From: Typha latifolia
Lineage: Eukaryota; Streptophyta; Magnoliopsida; Poales; Typhaceae
Assembly (NCBI GenBank): GCA_019914945.1
Contig: CM034105.1
Location: 13,020,001-13,084,000 of the forward strand
DNA length: 64,000 nucleotides
Direction: 5' to 3'
Made by a program: the position numbers and the translations under genes. Below, piece after piece: positions 49,801-60,007 of this stretch. Numbering within the stretch: the first letter of the stretch is position 1; the number at the start of each line of letters is the position of its first letter. The notes under the pieces are model-generated. The model ran no database searches, was not told the DNA's origin, and saw only the letters and a program-made list of their open reading frames with translations.

Positions 49801-51011
49801 ACCAAAACAGGGTATCAAACAAGCTAACTTTTCACAATAAGGCAGTGTAAATGAAATGTGGTCCAGCAAATAAATAAACCATTAACAGGAAAAAAATAAA
49901 CTTTTATTAATGAAAGGATTTCGCTGGTCAAAGTTTAGAAATCTTTTGAATGGGAAAAATCGCAGGACGCACGAGGGAATAATAATTCAAAAAGATCTGC
50001 CAGATGAGGAAAACTTAGTGATATGTAATTTGGTAATACTGTAATAGCAATAGTCAATATTAGGAAATAACAGGATTTCATCTACTTTATTAAAAGTAGT
50101 CCACTTTAGGTCCACAATTTGGGCAACAAAGTAAGGTCTTCAAAAATTTTAGCAACCAAGTCTTTAAAGGGTTGCTTCTACTTTATAAGTTGTAGAAATC
50201 TAAGCTGCAGCAAAGAAGGTAGACTATTCTATTTCCTGTCATCTGATTTTTTTTTGTTTTAGCAAGGAATTTGACACAGTTTGTTAGATGGTTAATGTCA
50301 GACTGACAGCCGATCTTAAAAGTTTGCAAGCTCTTGTGGATCCTCTAATCATTGGGTTCCGCTCTAGCCAATCTATTATAGGAAAGTAAACGCTTCTGCT
50401 CTACCTACATCACACAAGCCTCCATATGCATATATGGCTGGCAATCCAATAATGGTTAGAGAGCAATGCACAAATAAATATTTACCCCTTACCTCCCTCG
50501 AAGAAGACACTCCGCGAATAAGCCGACGAATAGCATATCTAAGAGAAGCCGCACAATTTTCCAATCCATCATTCTGCTCAGCCTCCAACCGAGCCTCACC
50601 CGCCGCCTCATCAGCCCCCTTCCCCCCGCTCTCCTCATACGCCTTCTGCACCTCCCGCAACTCATCCACCAGCTGCTCCGCCGCGGCTTCCCGAACAGAT
50701 GAATCCATTGACGCCAAATCCCCAAATAGATTCACGTGGAGCGAAGGAAGATTACTTGCTGTAAGAGAAGGGACCGCAGACATCTGAGCCGCCACCGCAA
50801 TGGGCTCTTCGGGCTTCTTGCCCTTGGATTGTTCCTTGGTCTCCAAAGCAAGGCGGTGCCTTTCCTTATCCAATGCCTTCCTCATCTTCTTCTTCTCCAT
50901 GGATTTCACCTTTGCATCACTATTGTCACCTTGACCCGATTCTTCCGCTGATTTTGGACTAGATACGTCTAGTTCTTCTAGAGAAGAAGAAGGTCTCTTC
51001 TTACCGGCCAT
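43884..51011 (-). CDS. MYBBP1A: MYBBP1A/POL5-like nucleolar protein (8 exons)
   Basis: Exons on the minus strand: 51011-50493, 49697-49572, 49479-49282, 48688-48461, 48253-47099, 46165-45875, 45553-45034 and 44689-43884, giving 1280 residues, the normal size for the family. The N-terminus is Lys-rich (KKKMRKALDKERHRLALE) and leads into the helical repeat region (CAARQ-type CARQGFALGLTLV, then YSRG-free LLGRLFSYGSLARSGRI). Exon 7 has a strongly acidic block (SDEDDEEDDFLGIEESEEND) before MFRIDPYIARVFKERK and FRVLALLEIFLQKNPG. POL5 in yeast and MYBBP1A in animals act in the nucleolus in rRNA transcription and processing. Intron 6 (exon 6 to 7) has a GC donor in perfect context, CAG|GCAAGT, required to join AVEQ to VFRFFCDE. 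The start of exon 6 (acceptor GAAAG|GAAACA) is the least certain junction. Confidence 0.9.
46328..46369. repeat. 21-bp direct repeat in MYBBP1A intron 5
   Basis: CCTTAACGAGAGATCCACC is followed at once by CCTTAATGAGAGATCCACC, a small imperfect tandem duplication. Confidence 0.75.
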
Positions 51012-51121
51012 CTTTAAGTAGAGAAAAAAAAATCTCTATCGTCCCTAACACGAGCCGCCGATTCGAGCAAGGGAACACCACCCCTCTTTGTAGAGAAGAA
51101 GAATCTCGCGTGGAAGGATAG

Positions 51122-51139
51122 TAGGGTTTATAACCCTAA
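51122..51139. promoter_or_regulatory. Telo-box in inverted arrangement, MYBBP1A/ABCG7 divergent promoter
   Basis: TAGGGTTT at 51122-51129 (AAACCCTA on the other strand) is followed by AACCCTAA at 51132-51139. AGGGTT and AACCCT form an inverted repeat with a three-base spacer. Telo-boxes with site II elements are typical of promoters of plant ribosome-biogenesis genes, which fits MYBBP1A. They lie 110-130 bases upstream of its ATG, possibly in the leader. Confidence 0.6.
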
Positions 51140-51214
51140 CGTTAAACCTTAAAATGAATTTTATAGTGAGAATTATTGGATACGGGTTCTGTATTAATAA
51201 TCGGATCCGATCCG

Positions 51215-51215
<1 letters not shown>

Positions 51216-51272
<57 letters not shown>
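51216..51272. repeat. (TA)n microsatellite in the divergent promoter
   Basis: About 28 TA dinucleotides centred between the MYBBP1A start (51011) and the ABCG7 start (51509). Confidence 0.95.
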
Positions 51273-51276
<4 letters not shown>

Positions 51277-51334
51277 AGCACATAGGGGACTTTTTAAGCA
51301 AAAAACCCAAATAAAGGGGCCTTATTACGGGCCC

Positions 51335-51340
51335 GGCCCA
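51335..51340 (-). promoter_or_regulatory. Site II element, MYBBP1A/ABCG7 divergent promoter
   Basis: GGCCCA on the plus strand (TGGGCC on the minus) sits next to a GGGCCC palindrome at 51329-51334. It is on the MYBBP1A upstream side of the TA tract, about 170 bases before the ABCG7 start. Confidence 0.5.
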
Positions 51341-51508
51341 TTAATAACCTTTTGGACGTTCATTTCCATTCTATCCATGAGACATACCCGTACTCTATCC
51401 TTCTCTTTCTAAGTTCTCTCCTATCCAAATTTTTACATTTAACACCCTCTCAAGCTCCACCTCTCACACTTCAACGCGAGAAGAGTAGTACAGAGGGGTG
51501 CGGAAGAG

Positions 51509-54500
51509 ATGATGGCGATAGGAGGGAAAGGGTTGGGGCAGCTCCTGGCGGCGCTGGCGGCGGCGTTCTTCCTCCGAGCGGTCGCCGGCCCCGGCCCCGC
51601 CCTGCCCCCGCCGCCGGAAGAGGAAGAGGAGGAGGCGGAAGAGTGCTCAGCGGAGGGCGACGAGGAGGCTCCAGTCTCCGGCGGGGTCATTCCGGTCACA
51701 ATCCGATGGAGCAGCATCACCTGCTCCCTCTCCGACAAGCAAGGGAAGACGGTAACGCATTTCTCAAGTGTTGGTCGCATGCTGACGTGATACCGTCTCA
51801 GGGGTTTCCGCATGTTAGCTTCTGTTGCCAAGTTTTGCTAACTTGGTTGGGTGTCACTCCATTTTCCTGATAAGCGACTACTATTGTTTTGATACGCCAG
51901 CGTTATTTGGGTCTCAAATTTACTATGTCTATAACTGCAGGTGGAACTAGTTTTGTTATTCACCTAAGAAATTTCTGAAAGGTGGCGTAGCAACTTAAAA
52001 TTGGAAGGAATAGAATATGTTGATGTTGATGTGAAGTATGGAAGATAGACACATATCTATAAAATGGCATCTTGTGTATGTCTAGCAATAGTTGTAGTTA
52101 AAGAAATTATAATATGCTCCAATAAGAGACCGCTTTTTGGAGAAGTGCCATAAATCCGAATGGACCTCGGCTCAGTTTGTGTTTTAAATGTATTCCATGT
52201 TTTCAGGTAAGATTTCTTCTGACAAATGTGAGTGGGGAGGCGAAACCAGGAAGATTACTAGCAATTATGGGGCCGTCAGGGTCGGGGAAGACAACTCTGC
52301 TTAATGTCCTTGCTGGACAGCTTGCAGCCTCGCCTCGCTTGCATCTCTCTGGTCATTTGGATTTTAATGGGCGGCCGATATCACGGGGTAGTTGTAAGTA
52401 AGTTGTGTTGATGTGGTGTTTGGCCAAAATTGATATCTTTTCACTGTGATAAATGAATATATTTTCCAGATGCTTAGAAACTGAAAGAATTATGAGTTGG
52501 CTTTTGCAGGATCGCATATGTGAGACAAGAGGACATTTTCTTCTCGCAGCTGACAGTCCGGGAGACACTTTCACTAGCTGCAGATCTCCAGCTTCCAGAT
52601 ACAATGTCAACTGATACGAAGGAGAAGTATGTCAGTGAGCTTTTATTCCGGCTGGGCTTGGTAAGTCTGGCATCTTATCTAAAAGATTGAATCTAATGGA
52701 GGATCAACACATATGACTTGAATTATAAAAATAAATAAATGAAATGTAAGATAAGAGTTGCTTGCGTGTGTATGCAAGATGGTAGTTGGCATTGCGGAAC
52801 GTAGGTTGCTGAGTTCCCAGAAGAACCCATGAACTTAACTCTCCTATATAGTTTGCCAATCTTACTAGGATATCGACATGTTAATGCTTGCGGGTGCTAA
52901 CTGCAGAGACTACAAGTCAATGGTGAAATAAGTTGCTTCTGTTATCCTATATCTGAAGTAGGTATAGATGGGGATTCTATATTGTTCTGAAGTATCTTCA
53001 TTCTTCATCCTTAGAAATATGAATACTAGTCATTTTCCTAGAATTTGTTTATTAAACATATTCATACCAAAATATGCATTCATATAACAAGTTCTTTTAT
53101 TTTCTTTTCCTGAATATTTGAATGAATTATTAAGAATAATAGAATGTTACTCTATTAGATTTGTTGGGCATTTCCTTTCTAAAATATCTGCCCACTTTTT
53201 CGTGTTTTCTCATAAATCTTACATAAAAGTTGTACTTAATTTTCTCGTCTTTCTTCTGGATGGTGATTATCTTCTTGTTAAAAGGTTAGTTGTGCGGATT
53301 CCATTGTTGGTGATGCAAAAGTACGAGGAATCAGCGGTGGTGAAAAGAAGCGTCTCTCACTTGCTTGCGAATTGATTGCTAGTCCATCTGTCATCTTTGC
53401 AGATGAACCAACAACAGGTATGCTACATATCCTCATCACCTCCTTCCTTTCTGAAACAGTCTATTGGTTTCCTTAGTTATCCTGTAGAATTTACACTAGT
53501 GGATGTGATATATTTTCATCAAGACAGTGAGATTTGCCAGAATTTCTACTTAAATTAACATCTAAGTATCAAGTAGGTCTGGAGGCGTAAGGATCAGATA
53601 GATTCCACGCCTTGACCTTGTTTCTATTTTCTTTTTCCTTGCCAAAGTTTATGAATTATCTATTCATTCTATTGCATCTTCTATATGCTTATTCATAATT
53701 TATCCATGTATCCTGTAGGTCTGGATGCTTTTCAGGCAGAGAAGGTTATGGAAACTCTTAGGCAGCTTACAGAAGATGGACATACTGTGATCTGCTCTAT
53801 ACATCAGCCTAGAGGTTCAGTTTATGGCAAATTCGATGACATTGTGTTGTTATCAGAGGGTGCAATTGTGTACATGGGTCCTGCAAAAGAAGAACCTTTA
53901 GCATACTTCTCAACATTTGGGTATTTACTCAATCATTTTTCCATGGAATCTTCATCTCCAAGCTATAATAATTATTTTTACATTTTGTCATAATCTCTTG
54001 TGCTTTTCAAGAATACTCCTATTTGTGTATCATCTTACTATAGTCATTAGAACCATTCATTTTTGCCTCCATTTGATGCATGATTGACGGATTACAAAAT
54101 CACGTAATTGATTTTCAAGACTCAGTTGTTCCATGACGTGATCAACGTTTCTGGCATGCAAAGTTAACTTTTCTGATCAAGATCTAGAATAAGATACTCC
54201 ATTTCATCATATAATTAAAAAAATTAACTCCAAAAAGCATATCAAACCAATTGCAGTATGTGAGAGAGGTTAGCTCGTCGGTCTTTGACAAAATATTAAA
54301 TCATGCACATACCTATCTACCAAATTATGATAGAAAAATACTTGGACAATGTGTATCATCATAACAATCCTGGTCTTTCCCAATGCATCATGTGACCCAA
54401 AATCCCATGATAAATGAGTTGAATATGTGTTTGCAGTAGTAGTTTGGCTTTGACGCAGAGATGATCTTTTCCTTCTTTTTTGCAAGAATTTTGACTTTTT

Positions 54501-57500
54501 GATTTATAACCGACCTGTATATATTCAAACACACATGCATGAATGTATGTACACTGGCACCCATTATAGATAAACATATATTTGTGTGTGCATATAGGTA
54601 TACTTGCTAAAGCCATATTTGTGAGTGGGGATTGGGCATTACAGCTTACAATTCTAATGCAATTGCAATGATCTAGAGGCTACCTTAAGAAATTTCCTAG
54701 ATTCCGAAAGCATTTATACATTAGAATTCTTTCTTGCCTTTATTCTTTTCCTCACTGCAATTAATTATTGGCTTTGTTAATTTGCTATGGCATGAAGTTG
54801 CATAGTGAACATCTATGATCTATCAGCATTTGTATGTTGTGTTTTCTGCTGCAGTTTCTTCATTCTAGTAATTTACATGTTATTTTGGTAATAAATTTGT
54901 CAGGTATCAATGTCCAGACCATGAAAACCCTGCAGAGTTTCTAGCTGATCTCATTTCAGTTGATTATAGCTCAGCTGAAAGTGTACATTCCTCCCAGAAG
55001 AGGATTGATGATCTTGTTGAAGCATTTGCAAATAAGATTTCTGTTACTGAATGCATTAGTCCAATTATGAAAACAGGGAGATTGGGATTTCCAGAAAAAT
55101 TTGGTAGGAAATCTTTAGTTAAGAAAAGACATGGTTGGTGGAGGCAATTCTGTTTGCTTCTCAAACGCGCATGGATGCAGGTTGCTGATCTCCTATTCCT
55201 TGTATTCCTTTCAGTTCACCTAATAAAAATGTTCCTTTTAACCTATTCCTTATATTCCTTTCAAGTCACCTACTAAAAATATTTCTTTTACAAGAGCATA
55301 ATAGTATATTACTGTAAAAACAGATATCAAAGATATTTTGGGTCGTGCATATGTAACTCCGTATGAGTCCTTGACTTTTAGCAACTTATCTTTGTTCCAC
55401 TCTATGATTTGGAAAGTGTTTTTTAGCAATACTTCCTTCTAAGTTGCAATTTATGTTTGTACTGTAGTCTGTCTTTTATCCACTAACAGTAGTAAGAGAT
55501 CCGTTGTGCCTAGGCTTGTCGTGATGGACCAACAAACATCGTTAGGACAAGAATGTCTGTTGCTTCGGCAATCATTTTTGGATCAGTCTTTTGGCGAATG
55601 GGAAAATCTCAGACTTCTATACAGGATAGGATGGGACTTCTTCAGGTATGCAAATTTCATGCTTTTATTGTTTAAACTTCCAGCTGTGCTAAAGGAGCTA
55701 GTTATTTGAGTCAAGGTTGCAGTTTTAGATTATATACATGCATGAATATGTATGTGTATGCAAATATACTATATACACGAAGATAATATCACGGATGTTA
55801 ATTAATGTTTTTTATTTAATTACATCCTATCTACTACATATTGAATATATCCTAAAATAATTCTTGTTAAAATTCTAGTTCTAGTTATAGTTATTTAGTT
55901 GTTTTGTATCTATTATATTATAATTATACCAATTTATATTATACCAGCCTATTACTTGAAATGATAGATGTATATATTCTGCAGTTCTAGAATTGTGTTT
56001 CTTGAAGGGTGTAGCAGTTCTGGTTCTGATTATACCAACTTATTACTTGAAATGATATATGTATATATTCTGCAATCCTAGAATTGTGTTGTCATGCGAA
56101 CATGAAGGAGAACCTTAAATCTTATAAATATAATGTTCTACCTTTCTATTTTATTATCGCTCCCAAGAAGGTTCTTTTAATTAGTGATACTAAGTTTCTC
56201 TTGAAGTTCTAAATGATAAAATAGTCTGTCTAATAGGTTACAGTAGTTTAGCTTTCCACGATTGAATTCAAATTGTAAAATTTGTCAAAAGACTTAAAGT
56301 AATAAACACTTTATTGTGGTTAAAGGTGGCTGCAATTAACACAGCAATGGCAGCACTTACAAAGACAGTAGGTGTTTTCCCAAAGGAACGGGCAATAGTA
56401 GATAGAGAGCGTGCAAAGGGTTCATACGCCTTGGGTCCATATCTTCTATCTAAACTGCTGGCTGAAATCCCTATCGGAGCAGCATTCCCCTTAATGTTTG
56501 GGACGATTCTCTATCCAATGGCTCGTCTTCATCCTAGTTTATCCAGGTCACTCTCTGGTTTCTGACTGTATTGGAACATTAATTCTTTTTGTAGTTCTCG
56601 AGAATGCTTTCCATGCCAAAGAACATTATGATTTATATGTTGAATCATTGCAGATTTTACTTTTTAAATATCTTTGCTCCAATTTCTTATTTCCCAAATC
56701 CATTAAGGGATGTTAATCCAAGTTGTGGTAATTTTTCTATTGTTCTATGGATCCTTTAAGTCAATATCGAAGCAATACGATGCTTCTATTACTCTGCTGT
56801 TACCATTTTTAAGATTTACACCACCATTTTGTCCTGGGCCAGCATAATACCTGCAAATGCTCTTATTATCAATTTCTCATCTCTAACAAAATATATATAC
56901 CTTGTGTATTGTTTCCTATCTTCTTTGTTCTAGTCTTGAGAGATGTAATTATCTAGTGGAGAAGAGTACAAATAATGGAAATTTGACTTAGCGACTTTGA
57001 TTTAGGTATACTAAGCATTATGTTTAACCTTAATAAATTGAAATTTGAAGATCTGGCATCTATCTTACTGATTTCTAAACATGGTATTTGATTCCCAGAT
57101 TTGCAAAATTTTGTGCCGTTAACACTGTGGAGTCATTTGCTGCATCAGCAATGGGTCTTACTGTTGGGGCTATGGTCCCTACAACTGAAGCAGCGATGGC
57201 TGTTGGTCCATCCCTTATGACAGTCTTCATTGTCTTTGGAGGATATTACGTAAATTCTGAGAATACACCTCTCATCTTCCGATGGATTCCTAGAGTCTCT
57301 CTCATAAGATGGTACATCTCTTAGCACTTGATTTACTGATGTAGTATACGATGGATATCTCAGTAAAGACCAAATTGTATTATCTTATCATTCAGGGCCT
57401 TTCAAGGGCTTTGCATCAACGAATTCAGCGGATTACAATTTGAGCAACAAAATTCCTTTGATATACAAACTGGAGAACAGGTACTTACTACACATAAGCT

Positions 57501-58075
57501 CTTTTCCCTAGTAATGAGCAATGTAACAATGTTTATTTGGTTAAGGCAAGGTATAACTAAAGTTTTAAGTGCATGAAATTGCCTCCTCAACTGCTGGTGA
57601 ATCAGACAGAAAAAAAATATATAGTTTCTCTGAAGTACGATGATATCATGGCATAGGTTCTCTCAAAGAGATTATCTTTATGCCTGGTCTTTCTAGTATA
57701 AAAAATGTGAAGGTTCTGATGTTCCTAAGAATCAAAATCAGTAGCAGACTAGCAGTTGTAAATCTTTTTTAACAGGAGCAGTTTCAATTAGGTAAAAAAA
57801 CATTTGCAGTCCTATTTTGGGTTTTCTTTGATGTCCTTTTGTCATTTTATTTTGAGAGAGATCTTTCAGGGTTAAAAGAATTTCCCTTCTTTTTCTTCCT
57901 ATGGCAGGCTTTGGAGAGGCTTTCCTTTGGAGGGAGCCGCATAAGGGATACGATGGTTGCGCAAGGTAGAATTTTGATGTTCTGGTACTGGACCACTTAC
58001 CTTCTTCTCAAGAAAAACAAACCAAAATATCAGCAGCTCCTACCTCCCTCTGAGTTGAAGCAGCAGCTTGATTAA
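51509..58075 (+). CDS. ABCG7: ABC transporter G family member 7-like half transporter (11 exons)
   Basis: Exons: 51509-51751, 52207-52397, 52510-52660, 53285-53417, 53719-53920, 54904-55180, 55514-55645, 56326-56546, 57099-57311, 57396-57480 and 57908-58075, giving 671 residues. All introns are GT-AG and in frame. The nucleotide-binding domain comes first: Walker A GPSGSGKT (about residues 103-110), signature SGGEK (about 212-216), Walker B VIFADE (about 231-236) and the switch His in ICSIHQPRG. The membrane domain follows ([59 protein letters not shown]). The N-terminus has a hydrophobic segment and a poly-Glu run. The order NBD then membrane domain marks a WBC half transporter, which works as a dimer; its substrate cannot be told from sequence. 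The end, [21 protein letters not shown], is shorter than the acidic tail I recall for Arabidopsis ABCG7 (about 725 residues). Confidence 0.93.
55192..55290. repeat. 50-bp imperfect tandem duplication in ABCG7 intron 6
   Basis: Copies at 55192-55241 and 55242-55290, starting CCTATTCCTT, with a few substitutions. The first copy begins 11 bases inside the intron donor. Confidence 0.9.
55941..56090. repeat. Two 59-bp direct repeats in ABCG7 intron 7
   Basis: Copies at about 55941-55999 and 56032-56090, both running from ATACCA to GAATTGTGTT with about half a dozen differences. The spacing start-to-start is 91 bases. Confidence 0.85.
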
Positions 58076-58846
58076 CTTGCCAAACTAAGCTGCAGTTGCT
58101 TCAGTAAATGCTTCATGTTCCATCTACATTGTTATCTCTAGCCTTCTGACATCAGATCAGTTATGAACTATTTAATTTGCCATCTTCCTATTGTAATCAT
58201 ATTTTTCTAATAATGGTGGCATGTACTTAATAGTTAAGAGTCAGCCTAGTTTCGCTTCCACTTGTCGAAAAGGAAAAAAAAATGTGGAACTTAATCTCAC
58301 TTCCTGTGTTCTTCAATTTATGTCTAAGCTATTTCATGCTGTACCAGACTACCGTGAAAGTAGCAAATGCACAATCCACTATTCGAAAATTCTTATTACC
58401 GAGATAATATAATCGGTTATCAGCTATACTGATAAATTGATCTGTAGTTTTGCTGAAATATTATCTGGTTGTTATAGTATTTTATTTATTTATTAATGTC
58501 ATCATTATCGTTACACGTTATATCATTTTGCCAATGCGTAGAAGTAATCTCCCCTTGTCCTCCCCTTCTCACTAACTAATTCCTTCCATGGCTATATTAC
58601 TTCCAATCTGCCTCATGATTCAGCTCTTTCCACAAGTTCGGACTTCTTGGTAAACTATACTTTCAAGTCATCATCCTAAACTATACTTTCAAGTCATCAC
58701 CCAGATGTCTCTTCCAGTCCATTACTTCTCTCCTCTAATTCCGGGGTGTATTACTTTCCACTCGTACATGGTTATTATAATCCTAGGAGATATCATGAGG
58801 CTCATATCTTCTCTCATTCCCTTATTAGTGTATCTTCCACATCAGA
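58076..58846. other. ABCG7 3' flank and possible leader of the next gene
   Basis: No gene recognised. A 26-bp tandem duplication, TAAACTATACTTTCAAGTCA plus six bases, is at 58651-58676 and 58677-58702 with one mismatch. Confidence 0.6.
58651..58702. repeat. 26-bp tandem duplication
   Basis: Two adjacent copies differing at one base (ATCATCC against ATCACCC at their ends). Located upstream of the small gene at 58847. Confidence 0.95.
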
Positions 58847-59314
58847 ATGAGAGCCTCTTCATATCATTCCTCAATCATCCCCTCAGGTCTCTGGCCAGCT
58901 CTGCCGCTGCTTTCCGGTGAATTGTGTGCTCGAAGAATTAGGCTTCATCAACGTAAGAAAGTTGATGCAAAAATCCGTGCTATTCGACGAGATGAAGACA
59001 TGGATGATGATGTTATGACGACTATTCGAGAAGGAATCAAGGAGGTTGAGGCGATTAACAGAGGAGATGATAAATGTATTGTTGAGTTGGAGAAAGAATA
59101 TAGATACACATTCTTTGAGTCTCATAGTTGTGAGATACTAGGGCTACTGCAACTTGATCCTACAAGTCCGCGGCCGAGACTGGCGGTCGGAGTAACTCTG
59201 ATGGTATCACTGAGCATGCCAATATCAGTGCTTGTGATCATGCTGCACTTGATTGATTTGGCGAAGGGAGTTGCTGATAGAATACATCTGAATGAAGGGG
59301 ATTCTAAACGCTAG
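58847..59314 (+). CDS. Unrecognised small protein with one membrane segment
   Basis: An open frame of 155 residues on the same strand as ABCG7, about 770 bases downstream. I do not recognise the family. The N-terminal part (about residues 1-25) is rather hydrophobic and Ser-rich and might be a leader or might not be translated. Residues about 28-50 are very basic (RRIRLHQRKKVDAKIRAIRR). A charged, probably helical region follows (DEDMDDDVMTTIREGIKEVE, KCIVELEKEYRYTFFE), then SPRPRL, and a hydrophobic stretch VGVTLMVSLSMPISVLVIML (about residues 116-135) that could span a membrane. The end, NEGDSKR, is charged. Composition looks protein-like, unlike nearby chance frames. The start is uncertain: Met 52 (MDDDV) is an alternative, and an upstream exon with acceptor CCCTCAG at about 58887 cannot be ruled out. 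Confidence 0.5.
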   Translation: MRASSYHSSIIPSGLWPALPLLSGELCARRIRLHQRKKVDAKIRAIRRDEDMDDDVMTTIREGIKEVEAINRGDDKCIVELEKEYRYTFFESHSCEILGLLQLDPTSPRPRLAVGVTLMVSLSMPISVLVIMLHLIDLAKGVADRIHLNEGDSKR

Positions 59315-60007
59315 ACTTCTCAATTAGTATCATACATGTAAGTACACAAGGTTAACTGAGTGTAAAAGGGAATGTGATTGTACATAATAATGATCATTCT
59401 ATTTAGCAATACAGTTAGGTTTTAATGGTCTCTCAACAGTTAATAACAATTTTTGTTGCATTGGTCAATGTTTCAGAATGTAAGATAATGCTCCAAGAAG
59501 TATAGGATATATCTCAGGATCACTATTATTAGCACTATAATGAGAAGAAATACAAATCTCATCTGTAGCAAACTGGGCCCCTCGCTAAAAAAAAGCACAT
59601 TAAATACATATAGAATGACAAGGTGGATAATATCTATCATTGGAAAAATGTGGAATTCTTGCCGACCCGAATCCAAGATATGGAATCTGGATATGGTTAT
59701 AAGTCTCAGAACTTATCCTGATATAGTTCTCTGATCCAAATTAACATACAGATATCCAAATATCGTGTAGAAACTTATAATTCTTGAAGTGACTATAAAG
59801 GACATTTTTTGTATCCCTGATATTATAATATTAATACACCAAGAAATGATCACCAAAAGAATGAAGGAAACTGAACATTCCTTCATTGTGCAACATCCTG
59901 TTATGTCATCAGCCGATCAGTTAAATAGCGACTCAGCTGATTGTTAGAATTACAAAATGATAAATCACCGAGAGGAATTGAGTAATATTGCATTGCTTAA
60001 ACAGCTA
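59315..60007. other. Convergent 3' spacer
   Basis: AT-rich DNA between the small plus-strand gene and the last exon of oligoribonuclease on the minus strand. No gene or RNA recognised. Confidence 0.55.

Noticed and set aside
51045..51281. Tyr-Ile repeat protein read from the TA tract
   Set aside because: It is a translation of a dinucleotide microsatellite.
51352..51870. A 172-codon plus-strand frame across the ABCG7 start
   Set aside because: It reads exon 1 out of frame and continues into the intron. The frame from 51509 joins correctly to the ABC domain.
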